64,000 nucleotides of DNA, taken from the NCBI GenBank assembly GCA_018882835.1, contig VERE01000007.1:1-64000 (forward strand). The letters are read 5' to 3'. The DNA is from Limnohabitans sp. Its GTDB lineage: Bacteria; Pseudomonadota; Gammaproteobacteria; Burkholderiales; Burkholderiaceae_C. Numbering within the stretch: the stretch's first letter is position 1; every line of letters begins with the position of its first letter. The translations under genes were made by a program, and so were the position numbers. The notes under the pieces are model-generated. The model saw nothing but the letters and a program-made list of their open reading frames with translations. It was not told where the DNA came from and did no database searches. This document shows, piece by piece, positions 14,898-23,943 of this stretch.

Positions 14898-17324
14898 ATG
14901 CAATTCCCTGAATCCTGGTTGCGCGAATTCTGCAACCCCCCACTTTCAACCCAGCAACTGGCCGACACGCTCACCATGGCGGGGCTGGAAGTTGAAGAAC
15001 TTCAGCCTGTGGCACCGCCCTTTTCCAAAGTGGTGGTGGGCGAGATCAAAGAGGCTGTGCAACACCCCAATGCCGATCGCCTGCGCGTGTGCCAGGTTGA
15101 CGTGGGACAAGGCAGCTTGTTGAACATCGTGTGTGGCGCGCCCAATGCGCGTGCCGGTATCAAAATTCCCTGTGCCTTGGTGGGCGCCGAGTTGCCACCG
15201 GGTGACGATGGCAAGCCTTTTCAGATCAAGCTGGGCAAGCTGCGCGGCGTTGAAAGTCAGGGCATGCTGTGCTCCGCCCGTGAGCTCAAGCTCAGCGAGG
15301 ACCATGGCGGCCTGCTGGAGTTGAGTTCAGAGGCTCCACTGGGGCAAGACATTCGCGCGCATTTGAATCTGGATGACACGCTGTTCACCCTGAAGCTCAC
15401 ACCCAATCTGGCCCATTGCCTGAGCGTTTATGGCATTGCCCGCGAGTTGTCTGCCCTGACCGGCACGCCGCTCACAACGCCTGACTTCCCAGCCGTGCCG
15501 TCCTCGCTGACAGACCGCCTGGCCGTCAACATCAGTGCACCTGATTTGTGTGGCCGTTTCAGTGGCCGCGTGGTCAAAGGCGTCAACCCGAAAGCAGCCA
15601 CGCCATCCTGGATGGTGGACCGCCTGGCCCGTTGCGGCCAGCGAAGTGTCAGCCCGTTGGTGGATATTTCGAACTATGTGATGTTCGAATACGGACGCCC
15701 ATCGCATATTTTCGACCTGGACAAAATCCACGGTGGCCTGGAGGTGCGTTGGGGGCGCGCGGGCGAGCAAATCAAGCTGCTCAACGGCAACACGGTGACC
15801 GTGGACGACAAAGTTGGCGTCATTGCGGACGAGGTGCAAGTCGAGTCGTTGGCCGGCATCATGGGGGGTGATGCCACCGCTGTCTCTGATGACACGCGCA
15901 ACATCTACATCGAGGCCGCGTTCTGGTGGCCCACCTCGGTAGCTGGCCGCTCACGCCGTTACAACTTTTCGACCGATGCCGGGCACCGTTTCGAGCGCGG
16001 TGTCGACCCGCAACAGACAGTGGCGCACATCGAGCGCATCACCCAGTTGGTGATCGATATTTGCGGCACGGCCGACACAGCCTGCGGGCCGATCGACGAC
16101 CAGCAAGTGAAAATGCCCGAACGCGCGCCGGTGACGCTGCGCGTGGCCCGAGCAGTCAAGGTCATTGGCATGGCGTTGACTCAAGAGCGCATGGCCCAAG
16201 CCCTGCGTGGCCTGGGTTTGCCTGTGACCGAAGGAGAGGGCACCCTGACAGTGAAGCCTCCCTCGTTCCGCTTTGACTTGCAGATCGAAGAAGACCTGAT
16301 TGAAGAAATTGCGCGCATGGTGGGCTATGAACAATTACCCATCACGCCACCGAACGCACCGATCACCGCGCGTTTACGCGCAGAGGCCAGCCGCAGCCCC
16401 TATGCGGTGCGGCGCCAATTGGCGGGCCTGGGCTACCAGGAAACCATCAACTACAGCTTTGTGGAAGAGCGCTGGGAGCATGAACTCGCTGGCAATACCG
16501 ACCCGATTCGACTGCTCAACCCCATTGCCAGCCAGATGAGCGTCATGCGCTCCTCGCTGCTGGGCAATTTGCTGCAAGTCGTGAAATTCAACACCGACCG
16601 CAAAGCCACCCGTGTGCGGGTGTTCGAGGTCGGTCGTGTGTTCCGCAAAGACGCGAGCGTCAAGGGCAGCGACGTAACGGTGGAAGGTTTCGACCAACCC
16701 ATGCGCATTGCGGGCATGGCCTATGGCCCAGCGCAACCCCTGCAGTGGGGGGTGAAAGAGCAGGCCGTGGATTTTTATGACATCAAAGCCGACGTGCAGG
16801 CCTTGTTGGCACCCGCTGTGCCGAGCTTTGAGCCGGCGGACCATCCCAGCATGCATCCTGGGCGCTGTGCGCGTGTGTTGTTGGGCGAGCGCGTTATCGG
16901 GCATGTCGGAGAGTTGCATCCCCGCTGGCGCCAAGCCTGGGATTTGCCTCAGGCCCCGGTGATGTTCGAGCTCGAGCTCGATGCGGTGTTGCAGCGCACC
17001 GTCCCAAGTTTCCAAAATGTTTCTCGTTTCCAGGCCGTCGAGCGCGACATTGCGGTCATTGTCAACGAATCGGTGACGCATGCAGCGCTCATGCAGGCCA
17101 TTCACGAAGCGCCCACGCAAGGGCTGCTGCGCGATGCCTTGCTGTTTGACGTTTACCGACCCAAACAGGCCGCAGCCGGCCTGTCTGAAGGCGAGAAAAG
17201 CCTGGCCGTTCGCCTGACACTCAATAGCGATGAGGCCACGCTGACCGATGCGCAAATCGAATCGGCAATGCAGGCCATTGTTGAGCAATTGGCGCGAGAC
17301 GTGGGCGCACGTTTGCGCGGTTAA
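14898..17324 (+). CDS. pheT: Phenylalanine-tRNA ligase beta subunit
   Basis: An 808-residue beta subunit with the domains expected: an N-terminal tRNA-binding OB fold (about 40-150, VVVGEIKEAVQHPNADRL), the B3/B4 editing domain (about 210-390), B5, the inactive class II-like core, and the C-terminal ferredoxin-like anticodon-binding domain (about 710-808, FQAVERDIAVIV). It edits mischarged Tyr-tRNA and completes the heterotetramer with PheS. The start MQFPESWLREF is typical. The gene is followed after 10 bases by ihfA, as in many proteobacteria. Confidence 0.97.
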   Translation: MQFPESWLREFCNPPLSTQQLADTLTMAGLEVEELQPVAPPFSKVVVGEIKEAVQHPNADRLRVCQVDVGQGSLLNIVCGAPNARAGIKIPCALVGAELPPGDDGKPFQIKLGKLRGVESQGMLCSARELKLSEDHGGLLELSSEAPLGQDIRAHLNLDDTLFTLKLTPNLAHCLSVYGIARELSALTGTPLTTPDFPAVPSSLTDRLAVNISAPDLCGRFSGRVVKGVNPKAATPSWMVDRLARCGQRSVSPLVDISNYVMFEYGRPSHIFDLDKIHGGLEVRWGRAGEQIKLLNGNTVTVDDKVGVIADEVQVESLAGIMGGDATAVSDDTRNIYIEAAFWWPTSVAGRSRRYNFSTDAGHRFERGVDPQQTVAHIERITQLVIDICGTADTACGPIDDQQVKMPERAPVTLRVARAVKVIGMALTQERMAQALRGLGLPVTEGEGTLTVKPPSFRFDLQIEEDLIEEIARMVGYEQLPITPPNAPITARLRAEASRSPYAVRRQLAGLGYQETINYSFVEERWEHELAGNTDPIRLLNPIASQMSVMRSSLLGNLLQVVKFNTDRKATRVRVFEVGRVFRKDASVKGSDVTVEGFDQPMRIAGMAYGPAQPLQWGVKEQAVDFYDIKADVQALLAPAVPSFEPADHPSMHPGRCARVLLGERVIGHVGELHPRWRQAWDLPQAPVMFELELDAVLQRTVPSFQNVSRFQAVERDIAVIVNESVTHAALMQAIHEAPTQGLLRDALLFDVYRPKQAAAGLSEGEKSLAVRLTLNSDEATLTDAQIESAMQAIVEQLARDVGARLRG

Positions 17325-17334
17325 GAAAGACCTT

Positions 17335-17661
17335 ATGGAACTGTCATTCGACACGCTGGAAACGCCCGCGCTGACCAAAGCCCAACTGGCTGAGTTGTTG
17401 TTTGAGCAAATTGGCTTGAACAAGCGCGAATCCAAAGACATGATTGATGCCTTCTTCGATCTGATTGCTCAGCGGTTGGTCGAAGGCGAGGATGTCAAGA
17501 TTTCAGGCTTCGGTAATTTTCAGATCCGAACCAAGGCGCCTCGCCCCGGGCGCAACCCCCGCACGGGTGAGGAAGTGGCCATCGGCGCACGGCGCGTGGT
17601 GACCTTTCATGCCAGCCACAAACTGAAGGAACAAATTCAGGGCGACACGTCAGAGGGCTGA
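17335..17661 (+). CDS. ihfA: Integration host factor alpha subunit
   Basis: A 108-residue member of the HU/IHF family that bends DNA as a heterodimer with IhfB. The DNA-binding arm and signature VKISGFGNFQIRTKAPRPGRNP-type region are present, followed by GEEVAIGARRVVTFHAS. The ATG at 17335 was chosen because MELSFDTLETPALTKAQLAE matches the family; a longer in-frame beginning would overlap pheT. It lies directly behind pheT, the conserved place of ihfA, which separates it from plain HU genes. Confidence 0.95.
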   Translation: MELSFDTLETPALTKAQLAELLFEQIGLNKRESKDMIDAFFDLIAQRLVEGEDVKISGFGNFQIRTKAPRPGRNPRTGEEVAIGARRVVTFHASHKLKEQIQGDTSEG

Positions 17662-17767
17662 CAAGCACCTGACGCAGAGGATTTCGGTCAAATATTTTGG
17701 CCACCCCCTTACGTTTTTTCCTATCTTCGTGTAACCTCTGCGCTCCCTCAAGGAAGCTACTGATTTC

Positions 17768-18211
17768 ATGGAGATTTCTCTCCCTCCCATTCCAGCCAAA
17801 CGCTACTTCACCATTGGTGAGGTGAGCGAGTTGTGCGGCGTCAAGCCGCACGTGCTGCGCTATTGGGAGCAGGAATTCACGCAACTTCGCCCCATGAAGC
17901 GCCGTGGCAACCGCCGCTACTACCAGCATCACGAGGTGCTGATGATTCGCCGCATCCGTGACCTGCTGTATGACCAGGGCTTCACCATCAGCGGCGCTCG
18001 CAACAAGCTTCAGGAAATCGTGCAGCACGAGCGTGACAAGCGCCGCGCGGGCGAAGTGATGCTCAGTGGCGTGGAGGTGCTCGAAGAAGAGAAGGGGCTG
18101 GATGAAAGCACCTTGATCGACACCTGGAGCCTGGTGGGGATGACCACCGACCTGCCCAAGCTGCAACTGCTGCGCCGCGAACTTCGTGAAATTCGCGAGC
18201 TGCTGGTTTGA
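17768..18211 (+). CDS. MerR-family transcriptional regulator of the ihfA-linked type
   Basis: A 147-residue protein with an N-terminal MerR helix-turn-helix (about 13-80; FTIGEVSELCGVKPHVLRYWEQEF) and a short helical tail without metal-binding cysteines. This small MerR-like gene is a usual follower of ihfA in proteobacteria. Its regulon is not known. It is separated from ihfA by 106 bases that contain a long-range inverted repeat (17673-17680 and 17735-17742) of uncertain meaning. Confidence 0.87.
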   Translation: MEISLPPIPAKRYFTIGEVSELCGVKPHVLRYWEQEFTQLRPMKRRGNRRYYQHHEVLMIRRIRDLLYDQGFTISGARNKLQEIVQHERDKRRAGEVMLSGVEVLEEEKGLDESTLIDTWSLVGMTTDLPKLQLLRRELREIRELLV

Positions 18212-18247
18212 ACAGGCTTTCTCTCAGGTTATAATTTCAGTCTTGAT

Positions 18248-18324
18248 CGGCGTGTAGCGCAGCCTGGTAGCGCACTTGCATGGGGTGCAAGGGGTCGCGA
18301 GTTCGAATCCCGCCACGCCGACCA
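18248..18324 (+). tRNA. tRNA-Pro (anticodon GGG)
   Basis: A 77-nucleotide tRNA with an encoded CCA end. The acceptor arms CGGCGTG and CACGCCG pair fully, the anticodon arm is CTTGC-ATGGGGT-GCAAG giving anticodon GGG, and the T arm carries GTTCGAATC. It reads CCC and CCU proline codons. It stands after the MerR-like gene and is followed by a strong terminator. Confidence 0.97.
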
Positions 18325-18332
18325 TTTATTCC

Positions 18333-18367
18333 AAGGGTTAGCAGATGCATGTCTGCTAACCCTTTTT
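18333..18367 (+). terminator. Rho-independent terminator after tRNA-Pro
   Basis: A perfect 13-base stem (18333-18345 with 18352-18364) has a six-base loop TGCATG and ends in five T. It begins 9 bases after the tRNA. Confidence 0.9.
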
Positions 18368-18395
18368 GCATCCCTGGCGGTATTGCTTGGAAAGT

Positions 18396-20312
18396 ATGTC
18401 CACTGCTCCGTTTCGCGTGCTGTCCGTCATCCCTCCGATGACGCAATTGAACACACCTTACCCGTCAACAGCTTATTTGACGGGCTTTTTACGCTCGCGC
18501 GGCGTCGATGCAGTTCAGGAAGACCTGGCGCTGGCGCTTGTCTTGCGCTTGCTCTCCAAAGAAGGCCTGCATCGGATTGCTGACGCAGTGAAGGCGTCTC
18601 GGGCGGATGTGTCATCGCCCAGCGTTCAAGCCTTCATGGCACAAGAGGCGCGCTATCTGCAAACCATTGAGCCGGTCATTGCCTTCCTTCAGGGTCGTGA
18701 CGCCACCTTGGCGCATCGCATTGTGGGCAGGCAGTTTTTGCCTGAAGGCCCGCGCTTTGCCGCACTTGAAGTGTATGTGGATGAAGAGGGCGGCGATCCG
18801 TTGGGTTGGGCTTTTGGCGCGCTGGGGCAAGCAGACCGCGCCAAGCACCTGGCAACGCTGTATCTGAATGACCTGGCCGATGTCTTGCGCGATGCCGTTG
18901 ACGAGCGCTTCGAATTCGTGCGCTATGCCGAGTCTTTGGCAGGCAGTCAACCAAGCTTTGAGCCTTTGGCCGAGGCGTTGGCGGCGCCTCCCACGCTGGT
19001 GGATGAGACATTGCAAACCTTGGCCTTGTCGGCTTTGCAACGACACACGCCGGACCTGGTGGTGTTGTCGGTGCCGTTTCCCGGGACCGTTTATGCAGCG
19101 CTTCGCATTGCCCAAACCATCAAGCGCCATGCGCCTCAGACACGCATTGTGTTGGGCGGCGGGTTTGTCAACACCGAATTGAGGTCTTTGGGCGAACCCC
19201 GTCTTTTCGATTTTGTGGACTATGTGACCCTTGACGCTGGAGAACGGCCCTTGCTGGCCCTGATCGAGCACCTCAAAGGACAACGCGCCATGCAACGCCT
19301 GGTCCGCACATTTGTGCGCGAGGCTGAATCCGGCGAGGTGCGCTACATCAACATGATGGAGGCAGACATCGCTTTTGCCGAGGTGGGCACGCCAACCTGG
19401 GACGGCTTGCCCTTGTCAAAATACTTGTCGCTGCTGGACATGCTCAATCCGATGCACCGCCTGTGGAGCGACGGTCGCTGGAACAAGCTGACGGTGGCAC
19501 ATGGCTGCTATTGGAAAAAATGCAGCTTCTGTGATGTGTCGCTGGATTACATTTCGCGCTATGAAGGCGCCTCGGCTTCCGTGCTGGTTGACCGTATCGA
19601 TGCGATCGTTGCAGAAACCGGGCAAACGGGCTTTCACTTTGTCGATGAGGCCGCCCCTCCCAAAGCGCTGAAAGCGCTGGCCAACGAACTGATTGCGCGC
19701 CAGACGGGTATTTCCTGGTGGGGCAATATTCGGTTTGAAAAAACTTTTACACCTGAGCTGTGCCAGCGGTTGGCAGACAGTGGCTGCATCGCGGTGTCAG
19801 GCGGCTTGGAGGTTGCATCGGACCGGTTGCTGGCGCTGATGAAGAAGGGCGTGTCAGTGGACCAGGTGGCTTGCGTGACCCGCGCATTCTCAGAGGCAGG
19901 CGTACTGGTGCATGCGTATCTGATGTACGGTTTTCCGACGCAAACGGTGCAAGACACGGTCGACGCTTTGGAGTTGGTGCGACAGTTGTTTGTGAACGGT
20001 TGCATTCAAAGTGGCTTTTTTCATCGCTTTGCATGCACTGTCCACTCCCCGGTCGGCTTGCACCCTGAAGACTATGGCGTGACGCTGAAGCCCTTGCCAC
20101 CTGGGCGCTTCGCCAAAAACGACATCGCGTTTGTGGACCCCACCGGGGTTGACCACGATGCCTTGGGCGTGGGCTTGAAGAAAGCGATTTACAACTACAT
20201 GCACGGCATCGGTCTTGAAGAAGACGTTCGTGCCTGGTTCCCTTTTGCCGTGCCCAAAACCACCATTCGCCGAAACCGGATTGCCCGCGCCTTGGCGCAG
20301 GGAGTCAATTGA
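18396..20312 (+). CDS. B12-binding-type radical SAM protein with CX4CX2C cluster motif
   Basis: A 638-residue protein whose N-terminal part (about 1-290) fits a cobalamin-binding Rossmann domain (PDLVVLSVPFPGTVYAALRIA; RIVLGGGFVNTELR) and whose central part (about 360-560) is a radical SAM domain. The cluster cysteines are C371, C376 and C379 in GCYWKKCSFCD, spaced CX4CX2C rather than the common CX3CX2C. Later motifs (GFHFVDEAAPP, SGGLEVASDRLLALMKKG) match the SAM barrel. Relatives include methyltransferases and thiolation enzymes, but the product here is unknown. The ATG at 18396 is preferred to an in-frame TTG 30 bases upstream, which overlaps the terminator. Its stop overlaps the convergent gene by 8 bases. 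Confidence 0.82.
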   Translation: MSTAPFRVLSVIPPMTQLNTPYPSTAYLTGFLRSRGVDAVQEDLALALVLRLLSKEGLHRIADAVKASRADVSSPSVQAFMAQEARYLQTIEPVIAFLQGRDATLAHRIVGRQFLPEGPRFAALEVYVDEEGGDPLGWAFGALGQADRAKHLATLYLNDLADVLRDAVDERFEFVRYAESLAGSQPSFEPLAEALAAPPTLVDETLQTLALSALQRHTPDLVVLSVPFPGTVYAALRIAQTIKRHAPQTRIVLGGGFVNTELRSLGEPRLFDFVDYVTLDAGERPLLALIEHLKGQRAMQRLVRTFVREAESGEVRYINMMEADIAFAEVGTPTWDGLPLSKYLSLLDMLNPMHRLWSDGRWNKLTVAHGCYWKKCSFCDVSLDYISRYEGASASVLVDRIDAIVAETGQTGFHFVDEAAPPKALKALANELIARQTGISWWGNIRFEKTFTPELCQRLADSGCIAVSGGLEVASDRLLALMKKGVSVDQVACVTRAFSEAGVLVHAYLMYGFPTQTVQDTVDALELVRQLFVNGCIQSGFFHRFACTVHSPVGLHPEDYGVTLKPLPPGRFAKNDIAFVDPTGVDHDALGVGLKKAIYNYMHGIGLEEDVRAWFPFAVPKTTIRRNRIARALAQGVN

Positions 20313-21504
20313 TCTCGGTGTCCATTGCGTTGTAGTGGAACAGCCAGTCGTAGCGGCTGCCAATGGCCGATTGTTGCCACTCTTTGTTGATGAAGGCTTC
20401 GGCGGTGTCTTGTTGCGCCAGTGCGCGGTTGTGAAAGCGGTAAGTGTTGTCGCTGGCCCCGCGCACCATCCGATAAGCTCGCTCCATTCGGGCTTGCTCG
20501 TATTTCACCAGCGCCAGCGGAAGGTGGTGCGCATAGGCAGACACGCAGCGTTGCAACACAATGGCATCTTCCAGCGTGAACACCGCCCCTTGCGCCAGAA
20601 AGGGCAAGGTGGGATGGCAGGCATCGCCCATGAGGGTGACGCGGCCCTCTGACCAACGCGGCAAGAACGGGCGTCCGCACATGGCCCATTTGAGAACCGA
20701 GGGAGCACAGCGAATGAGGGTTTGCACGTCTTCGTGCCAGCCCTGGAAAGCGCGGCTGCAATCTTCGATCGTGCCGGGCTGGCTCCAGGGTGGGCCATCC
20801 CAGGTGTTGCCCTCCAGGATTCCGACAAAGTTCATCACACTGCCGCAGTTCAAAGGATAGTGCACCACGTGGCCGCCGGGTCCCACCCAATTGGTGGCGA
20901 CATTTCGCACCATATGCGCTGGCAACGCTGTCATTGGAATCAGGGCGCGCCAAGCGATCATGCCTGTGAAAAGAGTGGGCTCGGCGCCGAACATGGCCGT
21001 TCTGATTTTGGAATGAACCCCGTCCGCGCCAATCAACATGTCACCCGTCACGGAGGGGCGGTTTTCAAAGCTCAGGGTGACGTGCTCAGAGCTTTGTGAG
21101 TAGCCCAGGCAACGGGCGTTGAGTTGGATGGCGTCTGGCTTCAGTGCCCGCACCCCATCGGCCAGCACCTGCAGCAAGGCGGGACGAAACGCGGTCATGT
21201 AGGGGTAGCCATATTTTTGGATGGCCGCGGCGCCCAGGTCGAACAGTTTCCACATTTGGCCCGTGTTCCAGAGGCGAATTTCTTTACCATCGGTCGGGCT
21301 GGACAAGGCTTGCAAATTTTGAAGAACGCCCAGATGGTCCAAAATTCGGTTGCCATTGGGGCTGATCTGAATGCCCGCCCCAACTTCGCGCAATTCGCTG
21401 GACTGCTCGTACACCTCGACGTCAATGCCGGCCCTGAGCAAGGCCAGGGCCGCCGCCAAACCGCCTATGCCGCCCCCCGCAATCAATACTTTTCTCGGCG
21501 TCAT
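20305..21504 (-). CDS. FAD-dependent aromatic hydroxylase (salicylate / 3-hydroxybenzoate hydroxylase-like)
   Basis: A 399-residue class A flavoprotein monooxygenase: FAD-binding GxGxxG as IAGGGIGGLAAAL at the N-terminus, the DG motif in LIGADGVHSKIR (about 160), and GDACHPTLPFLAQGA (about 285). Such enzymes hydroxylate phenolic acids with NAD(P)H and oxygen. Resemblance to salicylate 1-hydroxylase and 3-hydroxybenzoate 6-hydroxylase is by motif only. It is divergent from a cupin gene across a 226-base gap with several inverted repeats and lies near an AhpD-like protein and a luciferase-like oxidoreductase, so it probably belongs to one ring-degradation cluster. The C-terminus overlaps the convergent radical SAM gene. 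Confidence 0.83.
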   Translation of the reverse strand: MTPRKVLIAGGGIGGLAAALALLRAGIDVEVYEQSSELREVGAGIQISPNGNRILDHLGVLQNLQALSSPTDGKEIRLWNTGQMWKLFDLGAAAIQKYGYPYMTAFRPALLQVLADGVRALKPDAIQLNARCLGYSQSSEHVTLSFENRPSVTGDMLIGADGVHSKIRTAMFGAEPTLFTGMIAWRALIPMTALPAHMVRNVATNWVGPGGHVVHYPLNCGSVMNFVGILEGNTWDGPPWSQPGTIEDCSRAFQGWHEDVQTLIRCAPSVLKWAMCGRPFLPRWSEGRVTLMGDACHPTLPFLAQGAVFTLEDAIVLQRCVSAYAHHLPLALVKYEQARMERAYRMVRGASDNTYRFHNRALAQQDTAEAFINKEWQQSAIGSRYDWLFHYNAMDTEIN

Positions 21505-21590
21505 GGCTGGGCCTCTCGGTCACAATTCAATTTTTTCATTCTGGGTTGATCGTTGACTTGCATGTCTGAAGATACAACGCAGGGTAGACC

Positions 21591-21683
21591 CTAGTCTGTC
21601 CGGTAGTTGACCTCTGGTCAGGCTATCTTGCCTTAGATTGGGCGCTGGCAGAGGGCAAGCTGGCGTGCACCTGGGAGCAGGTG
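21591..21683. promoter_or_regulatory. Three inverted repeats in the hydroxylase-cupin divergent gap
   Basis: AGGGT-AG-ACCCT at 21591-21602, TGACC-TCT-GGTCA at 21618-21630 and CACCTG-GGAG-CAGGTG at 21668-21683 are all perfect. They lie between two divergent catabolic genes. The TGACC/GGTCA pair has the look of a GntR- or IclR-type operator. No regulator gene is adjacent, so the binding proteins are unknown. Confidence 0.45.
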
Positions 21684-21730
21684 ATCGAACGCTCGCAGCT
21701 TCAACCCGAAAAATCAAGGAGAAAAGCAAC

Positions 21731-22219
21731 ATGGAAAACGTCCCCAAAATCCGCCGCGTCGTGACCGGCCACGATGACAGCGGGCGCGCCGTCGTTAAGA
21801 TTGATGAGGTGTGCTCACATTTCAGGCCAGGGCGTGGCAACGCCTTTGTGTGCAATGTCTGGACCACCGATACCTCGCCCGCCAGCAATGATGGGGACGA
21901 TGATGGCGGCAAACGCCCCGGAAAATTTTCAACGATCGAGAACGGCAGCGTGTTTCGAATTCTGGATTTTCGTCCTGGCCTGGAGCGTCGCGTCCACCGA
22001 ACCAACAGCATCGACTACATCGTGGTGATGTCTGGCGAAATTGACATGGAATTAGAGACGGGCGAAGAGGTGCATCTTCGGGCCGGGGATGTCATGGTCC
22101 AGCGCGGCACCGTTCACAACTGGATCAACCGGGGCACTGAAACCTGCGTGTTGGCCGTCATCCTGATTCATGCCAACCCTGTGCAGGCCGGCGGCCAGGT
22201 TCTTGAGGCCTTTGGCTGA
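21731..22219 (+). CDS. Cupin-domain protein
   Basis: A 162-residue single-domain cupin. The second half shows the two cupin motifs: RVHRTNSIDYIVVMSGEIDMEL and GDVMVQRGTVHNWINRG, with histidines and glutamates positioned for metal binding, although the first motif begins with RVHR rather than the usual HxH. Similar proteins appear beside aromatic hydroxylases and may act as dioxygenases, isomerases or sensors. AAGGAG precedes the ATG at 21731; longer starts have no ribosome site. It is divergent from the flavin hydroxylase and convergent with the AhpD-like gene, two bases apart. Confidence 0.8.
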   Translation: MENVPKIRRVVTGHDDSGRAVVKIDEVCSHFRPGRGNAFVCNVWTTDTSPASNDGDDDGGKRPGKFSTIENGSVFRILDFRPGLERRVHRTNSIDYIVVMSGEIDMELETGEEVHLRAGDVMVQRGTVHNWINRGTETCVLAVILIHANPVQAGGQVLEAFG

Positions 22220-22221
22220 GC

Positions 22222-22812
22222 TTAACCCGGGAAGGGTTTGAGTCCCGAGGTGGCACCGCCTGGCAAAGCCGTGCGGGCCACGTTCATGACCATGGCCAGC
22301 AGGCTGTAATACCCATAGTGAGCCACCAGGTCAATCACGCCTTGCTCGCCGAAACGGGTCAAGGCTTTTTGGTAGGTGACGTCGCTGATGGAGCGATTGG
22401 TGCGCAGTTCTTCCAGGGCGTCGTAGATGAGGGTTTCATCCGCGTTCATGCCTTCGGGCCGGCGGCCTTCGGCAATCGCATCGCAAATGGCTGGTGCAAT
22501 GCCTTCGCGCTCTGCAATGGGGCGGTGAATAGACCACTCAATCGGTTGCGACCAATGGCGGGCCGCCACGAGCACCGCAAACTCTGAGTTTCTCAGGCCC
22601 ATGGTGTTGTGGTAGCGAAGGTATTCGCCGACCTTTTGCAAACGATTCATGAGCTCTGGGCTGCGCATCAAAGGGATGAACGGGCCGCCGATGCGACCGC
22701 GCGGGCCGCTGGCAATTTCGTCCATCACAGCCTTTTGTTCGGCGGTCATTTGCGCATCGGGAATTTCGGGCAAGCGATCAAGGGCAGCGTCGCCCAAAGG
22801 GAGATGACTCAT
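22222..22812 (-). CDS. Carboxymuconolactone decarboxylase / AhpD-like family protein
   Basis: A 196-residue, mainly helical protein. The core NSEFAVLVAARHWSQPIEW matches the carboxymuconolactone decarboxylase/AhpD fold, but the CxxC redox pair of AhpD is missing, so an alkylhydroperoxidase role is unlikely. Related proteins are common next to ring-cleavage enzymes and some act as decarboxylases or lactone hydrolases. The gene lies 25 bases after the luciferase-like gene in the same direction and is probably co-transcribed with it. Confidence 0.75.
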   Translation of the reverse strand: MSHLPLGDAALDRLPEIPDAQMTAEQKAVMDEIASGPRGRIGGPFIPLMRSPELMNRLQKVGEYLRYHNTMGLRNSEFAVLVAARHWSQPIEWSIHRPIAEREGIAPAICDAIAEGRRPEGMNADETLIYDALEELRTNRSISDVTYQKALTRFGEQGVIDLVAHYGYYSLLAMVMNVARTALPGGATSGLKPFPG

Positions 22813-22837
22813 GGTTTGTCCAGATGTGAAGGAGGGT

Positions 22838-23935
22838 TTATTGTCCCAAAGCCTGGCGCACGCGCGGCATGACTTGTTCGGCCATCAGCACCATGGAGCG
22901 GCGCGCCAGTACCGGGTCGGTCCAATCCAGGCCGGCGTAAACCAGTTCGCCAAAACCACCCAACTGTTCGTGCAGGGCAAGAATTTTTTCAACCACTTCG
23001 CCCACGCCCCCGGCAATCACCAGGTTGTCCAGAATATCGTCCAGCGGGGTGGGGTTCTCCGGGACTTGTCCGTCCATCGAAAAAACAGCGTCGCGCTTGC
23101 CTTTGCGCAGTTTGTGGTGCAGGTTGCGGTAATAAAAACGGTAGGGGCTTTGCTCGGAGTCACGGCCATAGTTCTTGGCGACTTTTTCGTCGTCGTGAAC
23201 CATGATGGTTCGTGCCACACGCCAATCGCTGCGCGAAGCAACCTGCCCAACGTTGGCTTTGCCTTGTGAGTAGTTGTCCCAATGGGACTTCAGCCATTTG
23301 TCGTAAAGGAAGTTGGCCGACATGGGGTGAAAATCTTTTTCGCCCATGGCAATCACGCCCTTGGAGTAGGGCGCAACCACGGTGCCCACAATTTCAGGCC
23401 GTGGCCGTTGGTAGGGTTTGTACATTTTCCCCGTATGAGAAAAATCATCCAGTGTCTTCAGGGTGGACACTTTGAAGCGGTTGTCAGGCAAGTCGATGTT
23501 GAACGGCGGGTCAGACTCCCAAATTTTCAGAATCACTTCAATGGATTCGGCAAACATTTTGTTGCGGTCTTCATCAAAGATGCCCAAGGCTTCGGCATCA
23601 GACGGCAGAGCGCCAGGGCTCACGCCCAGGATGAAACGGCCTTCCGAGAGATGGTCAAACATGGCAGCATGACAGGCCACCAGCACCGGGTGCAGGTGTG
23701 ACAAATTGGTGGTGCCCGTGCCGAGGCGGATATTTTTCGTGGAATGAATCAGGGTGGCCTGGAAGACCATGCTGCTGGTCACGTTCTCAATCAGGTCGGT
23801 CAGGTGCTCGCCCACAAAGGCATCATGAAAACCAAGCTCATCCGCCAAAATGATGATCTCGCGGTCCTCGCGCAAGGTGTCGGTCGGGTTGCGCGTGGCG
23901 GGGTGCACGGGCATGGTGAAATAGCCAAGTCTCAT
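22838..23935 (-). CDS. LLM-class flavin-dependent oxidoreductase (luciferase-like)
   Basis: A 365-residue bacterial luciferase-like protein. The TIM barrel features MRLGYFTMPVHP at the N-terminus, FVGEHLTD, LGTGTTNLSHLHP and GRFILGVSPGALPSD are characteristic. These enzymes use FMNH2 or F420 to oxygenate or reduce organic substrates; a role in ring opening or side-chain oxidation within this small catabolic cluster is a guess. A palindrome CTTGATCAAG sits 9 bases before the start. Confidence 0.85.
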   Translation of the reverse strand: MRLGYFTMPVHPATRNPTDTLREDREIIILADELGFHDAFVGEHLTDLIENVTSSMVFQATLIHSTKNIRLGTGTTNLSHLHPVLVACHAAMFDHLSEGRFILGVSPGALPSDAEALGIFDEDRNKMFAESIEVILKIWESDPPFNIDLPDNRFKVSTLKTLDDFSHTGKMYKPYQRPRPEIVGTVVAPYSKGVIAMGEKDFHPMSANFLYDKWLKSHWDNYSQGKANVGQVASRSDWRVARTIMVHDDEKVAKNYGRDSEQSPYRFYYRNLHHKLRKGKRDAVFSMDGQVPENPTPLDDILDNLVIAGGVGEVVEKILALHEQLGGFGELVYAGLDWTDPVLARRSMVLMAEQVMPRVRQALGQ

Positions 23936-23943
23936 GGTTTTAT

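Noticed and set aside
17662-17767. Long-range inverted repeat between ihfA and the MerR-like gene
   Set aside because: Eight-base arms separated by 54 bases with no T-run; too weak to call a terminator or operator.
18237-18446. A 69-codon minus-strand frame across tRNA-Pro containing GGIRTRDP
   Set aside because: This peptide is the well-known false translation of a tRNA gene and its terminator.
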